Source of the DNA: Aquimarina sp. RZ0
GTDB lineage: Bacteria > Bacteroidota > Bacteroidia > Flavobacteriales > Flavobacteriaceae
Length of the DNA stretch: 50,999 bases
Assembly: GCF_008370685.1 (NCBI RefSeq)
Contig: NZ_VTZU01000051.1
Coordinates: 1 to 50,999, forward strand
Direction of reading: 5' to 3'
Position numbers and translations under genes: made by a program. This document shows positions 25,383 to 34,153 of the stretch, in pieces. A model generated the notes under the pieces. The model was not told where the DNA came from, did no database searches, and worked only from the letters and a program-made list of their open reading frames with translations. How positions within the stretch are numbered: the stretch's first letter is position 1; each line of letters starts with the position of its first letter.

Positions 25383-25544
25383 ATACGATTTGTGATTAAA
25401 AAATTCGTATAAATTCATTGAATTATTTTTTCTTTATGCAAGGCAAAAAAATCAAGCATAGCTATAGCTACGGTTTATTTTTTAAACGAAGTAGAAAGGA
25501 AAAAGAAACGATGAATATGCGAAATTTTTAGTTATAAATCGTAT
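25383..25544. repeat. MITE-like element, family B2, copy 2
   Basis: This 162-bp element reads identical to the reverse complement of 10404-10565. The ends ATACGATTTGTGATTAAAAA and AGTTATAAATCGTAT are its terminal repeats. Here 156 bp separate it from the B1 copy, whereas in copy 1 they touch. It abuts a decayed reading frame. Confidence 0.72.
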
Positions 25545-25556
25545 GATATGCCACGA

Positions 25557-25719
25557 AGAAGAAATCAAGTAGTACCTACTGCACCTAGACAAATACCAAG
25601 AAGAAATTCACGAAGACGAGATAGGCTTCGACCCTAATGATAAAACTGTTGATCAAAAGAAGAGTCTGAGTCGAATAAGAAAAGATAAAAAAGATTCTTT
25701 TAAAGAAGAATATTTATAA
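25557..25719 (+). pseudogene. Possible remnant of a small protein gene
   Basis: After the B2 element one plus frame reads EEEIK, a stop, then YLLHLDKYQEEIHEDEIGFD and on to a stop near 25719 (NDKTVDQKKSLSRIRKDKKD, then SFKEEYL). The charged, protein-like composition without an in-frame start suggests the 3' end of a gene cut by the repeat. The family is not recognised. The 24973-26087 spacer holds no other coding signal. Confidence 0.3.
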
Positions 25720-25801
25720 AACCTACTATTTCCTAAAAATATATTTCCAACATTTTAGATTTCAAGACATTGAAAAATAGGTTTATAAGATTTTTTGTTT
25801 A

Positions 25802-25914
25802 GGCTACCCACTTAAGTATTTATATGTTATACCAATACTGATCATCTTACTATATTCAGTATTTTCACAAAGTATAATTAAAAACCAGTACTTTGAAATT
25901 TAAAAAGGGTAGCC
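25802..25914. repeat. Small inverted-repeat element (GGCTACCC ends)
   Basis: GGCTACCC (25802-25809) and GGGTAGCC (25907-25914) are perfect 8-bp terminal arms. An inner hairpin AATACTGA/TCAGTATT lies at the centre. The 113-bp structure resembles a single MITE-like unit; no second copy is in the window. Confidence 0.45.
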
Positions 25915-26006
25915 TTATTTTTTATTTGAGAAAAATGCAAACCACTTTATGATATATTCAAGTTGTATTCTTTGATTTTGAATGGTTTTGATTAATTTTG
26001 AAATTA

Positions 26007-26080
26007 GTAAACTACTTCGGGTAAGCCCGCGAGGAATTTGTTTGAAAAAAATTCAATTTCGAGGCAAGCCTAGAGGCATT
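26007..26080 (+). repeat. Hairpin repeat family A, copy 4 (lacks third hairpin)
   Basis: GTAAACTACTTCGGGTAAGC then CCGCGAGG, followed by TCGAGGCAAGCCTAGAGGCA. Hairpins 1 and 2 are recognisable but weakened, and the CTCGAT/ATCGAG hairpin is gone. The unit stops where the following small membrane-protein frame begins. Confidence 0.6.
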
Positions 26081-26114
26081 ATACCCTTTGGCGGTGTCAA
26101 TAAAATATAGCTCA

Positions 26115-26471
26115 GTGAATAATCGACAAATTACCAAATATGCAATTTATACAGTAGCTGTACTCTGCGCGGCATTGATTAATGGATTTATTACTCAATA
26201 CATAAAAAAACATATCCACGAACAGGGATACCTGCTAGTGTTAATCGATATGCTCATAATAGTGCTTATTTTTGCTCCTGCTTTTGCCCTCGTTTCTAAA
26301 TACACCAAAAAACTTTCTAAAGTCTATATTAAAACCTCAAAAAAAGTTTCTAATAGTAAGAATAACACCTTATTGGGTTTTACTGTCGCTTTTATTATTT
26401 TATTTATTCTTTTTGCACATATTAGACATAATATCAATATCATTAATGACATCAAAACGTTGTTTCCATAA
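26115..26471 (+). CDS. Small three-helix membrane protein, start uncertain, possibly 5'-truncated
   Basis: The frame encodes three hydrophobic helices (AIYTVAVLCAALINGFI, LLVLIDMLIIVLIFAPAFAL and LLGFTVAFIILFILFAHI) with basic loops, typical of an inner-membrane protein. There is no ATG at the 5' end. Possible starts are TTG at 26088, GTG at 26094 and GTG at 26115. The repeat at 26007-26080 abuts this end, so an original start may have been lost. No family is recognised. Confidence 0.5.
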   Translation: MNNRQITKYAIYTVAVLCAALINGFITQYIKKHIHEQGYLLVLIDMLIIVLIFAPAFALVSKYTKKLSKVYIKTSKKVSNSKNNTLLGFTVAFIILFILFAHIRHNINIINDIKTLFP

Positions 26472-26475
26472 CTAT

Positions 26476-26511
26476 CTACATAGTGTCTGATCAGAAATAG
26501 ACACTACATAG
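26476..26511. terminator. Putative bidirectional terminator hairpin
   Basis: CTACATAGTGTCT (26476-26488) and AGACACTACATAG (26499-26511) pair over 13 positions with two mismatches around a 10-nt loop. It lies between convergent genes; no long T-run follows. Confidence 0.5.
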
Positions 26512-26558
26512 TTTGTGCATAACAGTATTGATAAAGTTTTCAGAAAAAGTATTACCGC

Positions 26559-27464
26559 CTACACATCACAGATCGTTATTCCTTCTTGTAGTGATTGTAA
26601 CTTATCCTCATAGGTAGGAATAAACTCTTGGGCAACATATCCATTAAATCCATTTGCCAGAATAGCTTTCATGATCGCAGGATAGTTCAACTCTTGAGAA
26701 TCATTAATTTCATGTCTGCCAGGAACACCGCCCGTATGGTAGTGAGAAATATAATCTTTATAGGTATTAATTGTAGAAATAACATCCCCTTCCATAATTT
26801 GCATATGATAGATATCATACAGTAGTTTAAAATTCTGAGAACCTATTTTATCAGCCAAGGCAACACCCCAGGGAGTATGATCACATTGATAATCTTTATG
26901 ATCCACTCTACTATTGAGTAGTTCCATTACCAAAATAACATTACTCTTTTCAGCTAGTTTCACAAGAGGTTCCAGTCCATTCGCACAGTTCTCTATACCT
27001 ACTTCATCAGAAATTCCAGCGCGATTCCCAGAAAAAACAATTACCTGTTTAATTCCGGACTGTGAAGCTTTAGAGATCAGACCTGTATATTGCTTTTGCA
27101 AAGATTCATGATTCTTTGGATTGTTGAACCCATCAGTAATACTAGCAAAAGTATCTGTAGCCAATGAGCATACAAGCCCTTGACCCTCTATAACCTTCCA
27201 TTCGTCTGGTTTTAATAAATCAATAGCCTGAATTCCTATATTTTTTGACTTTTTTGCAAATTCTTCTAATGGAATGTCTTGATAACACCATCTACAAACA
27301 GCATGATTTATATTTCCTTTTAGACTTGTCTGATACGCATCAGAGAAATGCTCTATTTTAGTATCTGAATAATTGGTCATAGCAGAAACACCCATTGGAA
27401 TTGCACTAAGACCGAGTGATATATTTTTAACTGCCTCTCTCCTATTAATATTTGATTTTGACAT
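26559..27464 (-). CDS. Hydroxypyruvate-isomerase-like TIM-barrel protein with Tat-type signal
   Basis: The 301-residue protein starts with a twin-arginine-like leader (NRREAVKNISLG, about 6-17). A sugar-phosphate isomerase/epimerase TIM barrel follows, with NHAVCRWCYQDIPLEEFA, VVMELLNSR-type metal Glu (VILVMELLNS), LLYDIYHMQIMEGD, HYHTGGVPGRHE and YVAQEFIPT. This pattern is that of the hydroxypyruvate isomerase (Hyi) group. Export to the periplasm is likely. It is divergent from the GMC cluster and may belong to the same carbohydrate module. Confidence 0.85.
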   Translation of the reverse strand: MSKSNINRREAVKNISLGLSAIPMGVSAMTNYSDTKIEHFSDAYQTSLKGNINHAVCRWCYQDIPLEEFAKKSKNIGIQAIDLLKPDEWKVIEGQGLVCSLATDTFASITDGFNNPKNHESLQKQYTGLISKASQSGIKQVIVFSGNRAGISDEVGIENCANGLEPLVKLAEKSNVILVMELLNSRVDHKDYQCDHTPWGVALADKIGSQNFKLLYDIYHMQIMEGDVISTINTYKDYISHYHTGGVPGRHEINDSQELNYPAIMKAILANGFNGYVAQEFIPTYEDKLQSLQEGITICDV

Positions 27465-27588
27465 TTTGTAATTAGAATATGTGTGTTAATGAATATGCTA
27501 GCGGATAAAATCACCCAAATATACTACCTGCTATTTTTTATATAGTTCTAAAACTTTTATGTTTTATGCTAAAGTCAACAGTGGTTTA

Positions 27589-27739
27589 GACTTTCTTGAT
27601 TCTGGTAAAAAATAGTTGTTTTTTGATCAATTGAAGTGTAAAAAACACTTCATAGCAGAGCTACTAAGTAAAAAAAAGTCGAAAATTGAGTCAAAAAGAG
27701 CATTTTTGTAGCGAATTCAAAAAAAGTTTAAACCATTTC
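27589..27739. repeat. MITE-like element, family D, copy 1
   Basis: The ends are AGTGGTTTAGACTTT and AAAGTTTAAACCATTT, imperfect inverted repeats around a 120-nt interior with an ACACTTCATAGCAGAGCTAC core and an internal TTGAAGTGT/ACACTTCA hairpin. A shorter copy is at 37368. It lies upstream of the gene at 26559 in the spacer before the GMC cluster. Confidence 0.55.
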
Positions 27740-28070
27740 AATACTATATTGAAAATTATATTGATTAAAGATATTAATTTACAATGAATATAAGATACAT
27801 GTGATCTCATATTCCCGTAGACTAAAACAAAAACGGCAATTAGTAATTCTATCAAAGTAAGCTTCCTAAACCTTAAGAAGTATAAAATTTAAACATTTTC
27901 ATTAATGAATTGTTAATTTTAGTATTAAAAAACAAACAAACTCCTTATATTTAAAAGCTAGATATAAATACTATATCCTAAAGCAAGATCACTATTGAGT
28001 TCTATTATTTTTTGTAAGAACATTTTATAGAAAAACTGATAAACAAAACTAGCTATCAAAACTAAAAAAA

Positions 28071-28170
28071 GTAAACTACCTCGGGGCAAGCCCACGATGC
28101 ATTTATTGAAAAAGACATTTCGATTTCGAAATTTGCCTCACAGCATTTAAATCTCGGCTATCGAGAAAAA
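28071..28170 (+). repeat. Hairpin repeat family A, copy 5
   Basis: It runs from GTAAACTACCTCGGGGCAAG to CTCGGCTATCGAGAAAAA. Hairpin 1 has one mismatch (CCCACGATG), hairpin 2 is largely lost, and hairpin 3 is kept as CTCG/CGAG. It lies 130 nt before the GMC oxidoreductase start. Apart from this and the family D element, the 835-bp spacer 27465-28299 shows nothing. Confidence 0.7.
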
Positions 28171-28299
28171 TAGTACTGGATAAATTTTATATATCTTCTG
28201 ATTCTTAAATATGAAAGTAATTGATAATTCGTCTGATGTATCCAATGTTTAACAAAAGAAATCTTTAAGGCTATAGATTATTGGTAAACACCTAAATAT

Positions 28300-29991
28300 A
28301 TGAAACAAGAACCTAAATATGACGCAATCGTTGTAGGAACTGGAATAAGTGGAGGTTGGGCAGCAAAAGAACTTTGTGAGAAAGGACTTAAAACACTTGT
28401 ACTGGAACGTGGTCGAATGGTCACCCATATCGATGATTATATAACTGCAAATGATGATCCCTGGGATGATGAACTTAAAGGTGAACCCTCCAGAGAAGAT
28501 ATTAAACAACAAACTAAACAGCACCGTACTGGCTACGTTACAGACAAAGCCAGCAAACATTTCTTTGTTAACGACCTCAAACACCCTTATAATGAAACTA
28601 AAAGATTTGATTGGATTAGGGGGTATCATGTTGGTGGCAGGTCTCTGACGTGGGGACGACAAAGCTATAGACTCTCTGATATCGATTTTGAAGCTAATAA
28701 AAAAGAAGGGATTGCGGTAGATTGGCCTGTAAGGTATAAGGATATTGCTCCGTGGTATGATAAGGTAGAAGAATTTATTGGCGTTAGCGGAGAAAAACTT
28801 GGATTAGAACAATTACCTGACGGACAATTTCTTCCTCCAATGGAATTAAACTGTGTAGAGGATCATTTAAAAAAAAATATTGCCAAAAATTATAAGGATC
28901 GACTACTCACCATAGGAAGAACAGCACATATTACAGGGACTAAAACATTCGAAAGCAGAATGAATTGTCAGTACCGTAACCGTTGTATGCGAGGATGTCC
29001 ATTTGGAGCTTATTTTAGTAGTAATTCCTCCACGCTACCTGCTGCCGAGCGAACAGGAAATATGACCCTCAGACCCAATTCTATTGTACATCGCGTCTTA
29101 TATGATGATAAAACAACAAAAGCTACTGGGGTAGAGGTTATAGATACCCTTACAAAAGAAAAAATTCAATTTAAAGCAGAAGTTATATTCTTATGCGCTT
29201 CTGCCATTGCTTCTGCCAGCATTTTAATGCAATCTACATCAGAACGTTTCCCTAATGGAATGGGTAATGACTCTGGAGAACTGGGGCACAATATTATGGA
29301 TCATCACTTTAGAGCTGGAGCGTATGGTATCTATAATGGATTCCATGATAAGTATTATAAAGGTCGGAGGCCTAATGGGATTTATATTCCTCGTTTTCGG
29401 AATATAGGAGGTGATACTGATCAGAAAAACTTCAAAAGAGGGTATGGATATCAAGGTTCTGCCAGTAGAAGTAACTGGGAAGATGCTGTCGCCGAATTAG
29501 GGTATGGAACTGCATTGAAAGAAAAAATTCTGGAGCCCGGAGCCTGGAGAATTGGTCTTACCGGATTTGGAGAATGCCTCCCATACCACGAAAATAAAAT
29601 GACGCTGGATTATACTAAGCTGGATGAATGGGGGTTACCCACTATTACTTTTGATGCAGAATTCAAAGAAAATGAATTAGAAATGCGTAAAGATATGATC
29701 GGTCAGGCAATTACAATGTTACAAAAGGCTGGCTTTACCGATATTGTCCCCAGAGATGATATAGGTGCGCCAGGATTAGGAATTCACGAAATGGGAACTG
29801 CCAGAATGGGAAGAGATCCAAAAACATCTGTCCTAAACAAGCACAATCAAATCCACACAGTACCCAATGTTTATGTGACTGATGGAGCTTTTATGACTTC
29901 TGCCAGCTGTGTAAATCCATCGCTAACCTATATGGCTTTTACAGCTAGAGCGGCAGACCACGCTGCCAAACAAATACTAAAAAACGCTTAA
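28300..29991 (+). CDS. GMC-family FAD-dependent oxidoreductase
   Basis: The 563-residue protein has the FAD-binding motif VVGTGISGG (11-19) with E36 for the ribose, GGRSLTWGRQSYRLSD, a Cys-rich segment NCQYRNRCMRGCPFG (about residues 228-242), and the C-terminal GMC segment HEMGTARMG through SASCVNPSLTYMAF with the active-site His/Asn region. It oxidises alcohol or sugar hydroxyls and passes electrons on. The adjacent subunit-3 gene indicates a membrane-linked sugar dehydrogenase of the gluconate-2-dehydrogenase type. It lacks its own signal peptide and is probably exported with its Tat partner. Confidence 0.92.
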   Translation: MKQEPKYDAIVVGTGISGGWAAKELCEKGLKTLVLERGRMVTHIDDYITANDDPWDDELKGEPSREDIKQQTKQHRTGYVTDKASKHFFVNDLKHPYNETKRFDWIRGYHVGGRSLTWGRQSYRLSDIDFEANKKEGIAVDWPVRYKDIAPWYDKVEEFIGVSGEKLGLEQLPDGQFLPPMELNCVEDHLKKNIAKNYKDRLLTIGRTAHITGTKTFESRMNCQYRNRCMRGCPFGAYFSSNSSTLPAAERTGNMTLRPNSIVHRVLYDDKTTKATGVEVIDTLTKEKIQFKAEVIFLCASAIASASILMQSTSERFPNGMGNDSGELGHNIMDHHFRAGAYGIYNGFHDKYYKGRRPNGIYIPRFRNIGGDTDQKNFKRGYGYQGSASRSNWEDAVAELGYGTALKEKILEPGAWRIGLTGFGECLPYHENKMTLDYTKLDEWGLPTITFDAEFKENELEMRKDMIGQAITMLQKAGFTDIVPRDDIGAPGLGIHEMGTARMGRDPKTSVLNKHNQIHTVPNVYVTDGAFMTSASCVNPSLTYMAFTARAADHAAKQILKNA

Positions 29992-29996
29992 TTCTT

Positions 29997-30638
29997 ATGC
30001 ATATGAACAGAAGAAAAGCTCTAAAAAACATAGGATTATCAGCAGGATATATTGCCGCTACTCCTGCATTAATTAGTCTGCTACAAAGCTGTCGACAGGA
30101 AATTATATTAGATTGGCTTCCCGAACTCTTATCTGTTGATGAGGGTAAAGCCTTAGAACAAATAGTTGACCTTATTATTCCGGAAACTGATACTCCGGGA
30201 GCAAAATCATTGCATATACCTATGTTTATTGACAAATATGTAAATAATGCTTTTGAAAAAGAAAAATCACAAATATTCTCACAAGGAATGATAACTATCT
30301 TCAAAGAACTTGGGATTACTACAAAAAAAACGATTGATGATGTAGCGATAGAAGAGTATGATGCACTTTTGGCTAAATATTTAAGACTTCCTAAAGAAAA
30401 ACAAAGAGAGTATCGGAAAGAAATCAATAAATTAAAATCTGTAAACGATATAAAAACTCTTTCAAAAGAGTCTATTTCTTTTAATTTTTTATCTTCTGTT
30501 AGAAGTTTATCTATATTTGGGTTCAAAACCTCAGAAGAAATAGCAAAAAATGTACTTAATTACCTCCCTGTTCCTGGAGAATATGTCGGTTGTGATTCAG
30601 TTAAAAATCTTACTGGTGGAAAAGACTGGGCTTTGTAA
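29997..30638 (+). CDS. Gluconate 2-dehydrogenase subunit 3 family protein
   Basis: The 213-residue protein has a twin-arginine leader (NRRKALKNIGLS) ending in LLQSC, so it may be a Tat lipoprotein. The body has the family pattern EALEQIVDLIIPETDTPGAKSL (here KALEQIVDLIIPETDTPGAK) followed by helices. It starts 5 nt after the GMC gene and is its small partner; the Tat leader can carry the cofactor-loaded GMC subunit out. M3 (at 30003) is an equally likely start. Confidence 0.9.
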   Translation: MHMNRRKALKNIGLSAGYIAATPALISLLQSCRQEIILDWLPELLSVDEGKALEQIVDLIIPETDTPGAKSLHIPMFIDKYVNNAFEKEKSQIFSQGMITIFKELGITTKKTIDDVAIEEYDALLAKYLRLPKEKQREYRKEINKLKSVNDIKTLSKESISFNFLSSVRSLSIFGFKTSEEIAKNVLNYLPVPGEYVGCDSVKNLTGGKDWAL

Positions 30639-30665
30639 ACATTAATGTAACCTAACCAAAAAATT

Positions 30666-31661
30666 ATGCACAAAACGATCATTAAAGGGCTTATATATTT
30701 AGTACTCTTAAGTGCTTGTAAAAACAAAACAACTGAAAACATTTCTCCTCCTGATCAGGAAGAAACAAAAAATAATATTGAAGAGGTAAAAGAATCTCCT
30801 CCATTTTTTGAATTATCATTAGCGCAGTGGTCTCTGCATAAAAAAATGATGTCTGGAGAAATTGATCCTATAGATTTTGCAAAAAAAGCTAAAGAATTAG
30901 GATTCACAGGACTTGAATATGTAAGTCAGTTGTATAAAAAAGAATTAGAAAAAGGACCAACTCCCGAGAAAGCACTACAGACACTTCTGGATACGTTACA
31001 AGCAAAAAGTAAGCAATACAATGTTCAGAATCTATTGATTATGGTAGATGGAGAAGGAGATCTGGCTGTTATCGATGAAAAAGAAAGAAATCAAACAGTT
31101 GAGAATCATAAAAAATGGGTGGATGCAGCACAATTTTTAGGCTGTCATTCTATCCGGGTAAATTTATTTGGCACTAATGATCCGGAAAAGTGGATTGAAG
31201 TCTCTACAGATGGTTTGGGTAAATTATCTACATATGCTGCAACCAGAGGAATTAATGTAATCGTAGAAAATCACGGATCTTTATCATCTGATGCTTCCTT
31301 ACTTGCTAAGGTGATGCAAAACATCAATAAACCTAATTGTGGTACACTTCCGGACTTTGGAAATTTTTGCCTGGAACGTGAAGACGGCAAACGTTGGGGA
31401 TCAAAATGCATTAAAGAGTACCCAAGATACAAAGGCATTGAAGAAATGATGCCCTTTGCCAAAGGAGTAAGTGCTAAATCTTACGATTTTGATAGTGACG
31501 GGAATGAGACTACTATTGACTATAAAAAGATGCTGAATATCATCAAAAAGTCTGGATACCAAGGATATATAGGAGTCGAATATGAAGGAGAACGACTGGA
31601 TGAAATAGAAGGCATCATAGCTACACGTGATCTACTTATAAATCTATCTAAAGAACTATAA
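30666..31661 (+). CDS. Lipoprotein sugar-phosphate isomerase/epimerase (TIM barrel)
   Basis: The 331-residue protein has a lipobox (LLSAC, C18) and a Xyl-isomerase-like TIM barrel (about 45-325). It shows SLAQWSLHKKM, FTGLEYVSQLY, INVIVENHGSLSSD (metal Glu), GTLPDFGNFCLE, and YIGVEYEGE at the end. It sits in the extracytoplasmic envelope. In the context of GMC and 3-keto-hydrolase genes a role as a 3-keto-sugar lyase, epimerase or isomerase is plausible, but this is inference. Confidence 0.85.
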   Translation: MHKTIIKGLIYLVLLSACKNKTTENISPPDQEETKNNIEEVKESPPFFELSLAQWSLHKKMMSGEIDPIDFAKKAKELGFTGLEYVSQLYKKELEKGPTPEKALQTLLDTLQAKSKQYNVQNLLIMVDGEGDLAVIDEKERNQTVENHKKWVDAAQFLGCHSIRVNLFGTNDPEKWIEVSTDGLGKLSTYAATRGINVIVENHGSLSSDASLLAKVMQNINKPNCGTLPDFGNFCLEREDGKRWGSKCIKEYPRYKGIEEMMPFAKGVSAKSYDFDSDGNETTIDYKKMLNIIKKSGYQGYIGVEYEGERLDEIEGIIATRDLLINLSKEL

Positions 31662-31680
31662 ATCACCTATTTTTTTTATT

Positions 31681-32910
31681 ATGAATAAATCTATTCAGTT
31701 TCAGTTATCTCTGATGATGTTTTTAGAATTTTTTATCTGGGGTGGCTGGTTTGTAACCCTTGGTACTTTTTTAGGAAAAAATCTAAACGCAGGTGGTGGA
31801 GAAATTGCTCAGGCATTCTCTACACAATCCTGGGGAGCTATTATTGCACCTTTTATTATTGGTTTGATTGCAGATCGATATTTTAATGCTGAACGTATCT
31901 TAGGAATTCTTCATCTTATCGGAGCTTTTTTGATGTATCAAATGGCAAATACTACTGATTTTGCAGCTTTCTATCCGTATGTTTTGGGATATATGATTAC
32001 ATACATGCCCACACTTGCATTAGTTAATTCTGTTTCCTTTAATCAAATGAATGATCCAGCTAAACAATTCTCTTTTGTTCGCGTTTTTGGTACCATTGGA
32101 TGGATTGCAGCAGGCTTGTTGATAAGTTATGCATTCCATTGGGATTCTGAAGATGGAATTTCTAACGGACTCCTTAAAAATACGTTTATTATGACTGCTA
32201 TTGTATCAGCAATTTTAGGTGTTTTTAGTTTTACACTGCCCAAAACTCCTCCTAAAATCAGCAAAGGCGAAAAAGTCACAATTTCAGAATTATTAGGGCT
32301 TGATGCCTTTAAACTGCTTAAAGACCGAAATTTTCTTTTATTCTTTATTGCTTCTATACTTATCTGTATCCCACTAGCATTTTATTATGCACAGGCAAAT
32401 CCATTTCTGGTAGAATCGGGAGTAGAAAATGCAACAGGAAAAATGACAATTGGTCAGGCTTCAGAAGTTCTTTTTATGTTACTCCTCCCCTTTTTCTTTA
32501 AGAAGTTTGGATTTAAAAAAACAATACTGGTAGGTATGATTGCCTGGACAGTAAGATATATGCTATTTGCCTATGGTAATTCTGGTGAGCTGGCTTTTAT
32601 GCTTATCATTGGTATTGCACTGCATGGTGTTTGTTATGATTTCTTTTTTGTATCAGGTCAAATTTATACTGACACCAAAGCAGGTGAGAAATTTAAAAGT
32701 TCTGCACAAGGTCTTATCACATTAGCGACCTATGGGCTGGGAATGCTTATTGGTTTTTATATAGCAGGAAAAATAGCAGATGCGAATCTATTAGAACAAG
32801 GTCATAACTGGACCAGTATTTGGGTCTTTCCGGCTATATTTGCTGCAGCCGTTATGATTTTATTTGCCATCTTTTTCAAAAACGAAAAAATAGAATATAA
32901 AGACAAGTAA
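31681..32910 (+). CDS. MFS transporter, nucleoside:H+ symporter (NupG)-like
   Basis: The 409-residue protein has 12 membrane helices and the start QFQLSLMMFLEFFIWGGWFVTLGTFL, typical of the NupG/nucleoside H+ symporter group often found in Bacteroidetes sugar clusters. RVFGTIGWI and GVCYDFFFVSGQIYTD are further family signatures. Cluster context suggests import of a sugar or keto-sugar rather than a nucleoside. It lies 19 nt after the isomerase gene and 2 nt before the Gfo/Idh gene. Confidence 0.88.
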   Translation: MNKSIQFQLSLMMFLEFFIWGGWFVTLGTFLGKNLNAGGGEIAQAFSTQSWGAIIAPFIIGLIADRYFNAERILGILHLIGAFLMYQMANTTDFAAFYPYVLGYMITYMPTLALVNSVSFNQMNDPAKQFSFVRVFGTIGWIAAGLLISYAFHWDSEDGISNGLLKNTFIMTAIVSAILGVFSFTLPKTPPKISKGEKVTISELLGLDAFKLLKDRNFLLFFIASILICIPLAFYYAQANPFLVESGVENATGKMTIGQASEVLFMLLLPFFFKKFGFKKTILVGMIAWTVRYMLFAYGNSGELAFMLIIGIALHGVCYDFFFVSGQIYTDTKAGEKFKSSAQGLITLATYGLGMLIGFYIAGKIADANLLEQGHNWTSIWVFPAIFAAAVMILFAIFFKNEKIEYKDK

Positions 32911-32912
32911 AT

Positions 32913-34058
32913 ATGACTCGATTAAAAATGGGAATGGTTGGCGGTGGTATTGGTTCTTTTATTGGGGATGTACATCGTAAAGCTGCTAGTATTGATGGTA
33001 TGATAGAACTGGTTTGTGGTTCGTTTTCTTCTAGTAAAGAAAAGAGTCTGCAATCTGCAGCAGCATTAGGAATATCTGATGATAGAGCCTATGGTACATT
33101 TGAAGAAATGATTGAGAAAGAAGCTAGACTTCCTGAAGACAAAAGAATGGATTTTGTGGCGGTTGTCACCCCTAATCATATGCATTTTCCTCCAGCTAAA
33201 ATGGCGTTGGAATATGGGTTCCACGTGATCTGTGACAAACCACTTTCTTTACATATAGATGAAGCTTTGGAGCTAGAAAAAGTTGTCCATTCTTCTGGAA
33301 AAATATTTGCATTAACTCACAATTATACTGGATATCCTATGGTAAAACAAGCCAAGGCTATGGTCGCCAAAGGTGATATCGGGGAAATCAGAAAAATCAA
33401 TGTACACTATTTGCAAGGCTGGTTATCAACATCAGTAGAAAAAACAGGTCAAAAACAGGCTGCCTGGCGTGTAGATCCCAAACGATCTGGTATGGGTGGC
33501 GCTTTGGGAGATATCGGTACGCACGCAGAAAATCTGGCAGAATATATTGCAGGAATCAAAATCAATGAACTTGCTGCAGATCTTACTGCTTTTGGTGAAG
33601 GGCGTATCCTGGATGATGATGGAAATATTTTAATTCGTCTTGAAAATGGAGCAAAAGGCATTATTACTTTCTCTCAAATTGCTACGGGAGAAGAAAATAA
33701 TCTGGGCATCAAAATCTATGGTACCAAAGGGAGTCTGGAATGGCATCAGGAAAACCCTAATGAGCTAATTGTTAAATGGCTGGATCAGCCAAAACAAATA
33801 TTTACACCTGGAGGAAACGGAGGATATCCAGAATCATCAGAATATGTAAGAGTTCCTGCTGGTCACCCTGAAGGATATCTCGAAGGTTTTGCCACTATTT
33901 ATAGAAGTTTTGCAAAAGAAATATTCTCTATAAAAGATGGAAAAAACCCATCTTCAATTCCGGATTTCCCAACAGTTGCTGACGGTGTGAGAGGAATGAA
34001 GTTTATTCATGCTGCTGTAGAAAGTAGCCAACAAAATGCAAAATGGGTACCATTATAA
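32913..34058 (+). CDS. Gfo/Idh/MocA-family NAD(P)-dependent oxidoreductase
   Basis: The 381-residue protein has an N-terminal Rossmann motif GMVGGGIGSFIG (7-18), the catalytic CDKPL (K109, P110; usually EKP), and GGALGDIGTH with D200 and H204. Members interconvert hydroxyl and keto groups of sugars with NAD(H). In this operon it probably reduces a 3-keto sugar or oxidises a sugar in the cytoplasm. It starts 2 nt after the transporter stop. Confidence 0.92.
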   Translation: MTRLKMGMVGGGIGSFIGDVHRKAASIDGMIELVCGSFSSSKEKSLQSAAALGISDDRAYGTFEEMIEKEARLPEDKRMDFVAVVTPNHMHFPPAKMALEYGFHVICDKPLSLHIDEALELEKVVHSSGKIFALTHNYTGYPMVKQAKAMVAKGDIGEIRKINVHYLQGWLSTSVEKTGQKQAAWRVDPKRSGMGGALGDIGTHAENLAEYIAGIKINELAADLTAFGEGRILDDDGNILIRLENGAKGIITFSQIATGEENNLGIKIYGTKGSLEWHQENPNELIVKWLDQPKQIFTPGGNGGYPESSEYVRVPAGHPEGYLEGFATIYRSFAKEIFSIKDGKNPSSIPDFPTVADGVRGMKFIHAAVESSQQNAKWVPL

Positions 34059-34153
34059 AAAAGAGCCAAGAATTTAAGAAATGACTATTTTGAGCGTATA
34101 ATTTTAATCATTACAGATACTATATACGATCCCTAAAATAATAAATATAACAG

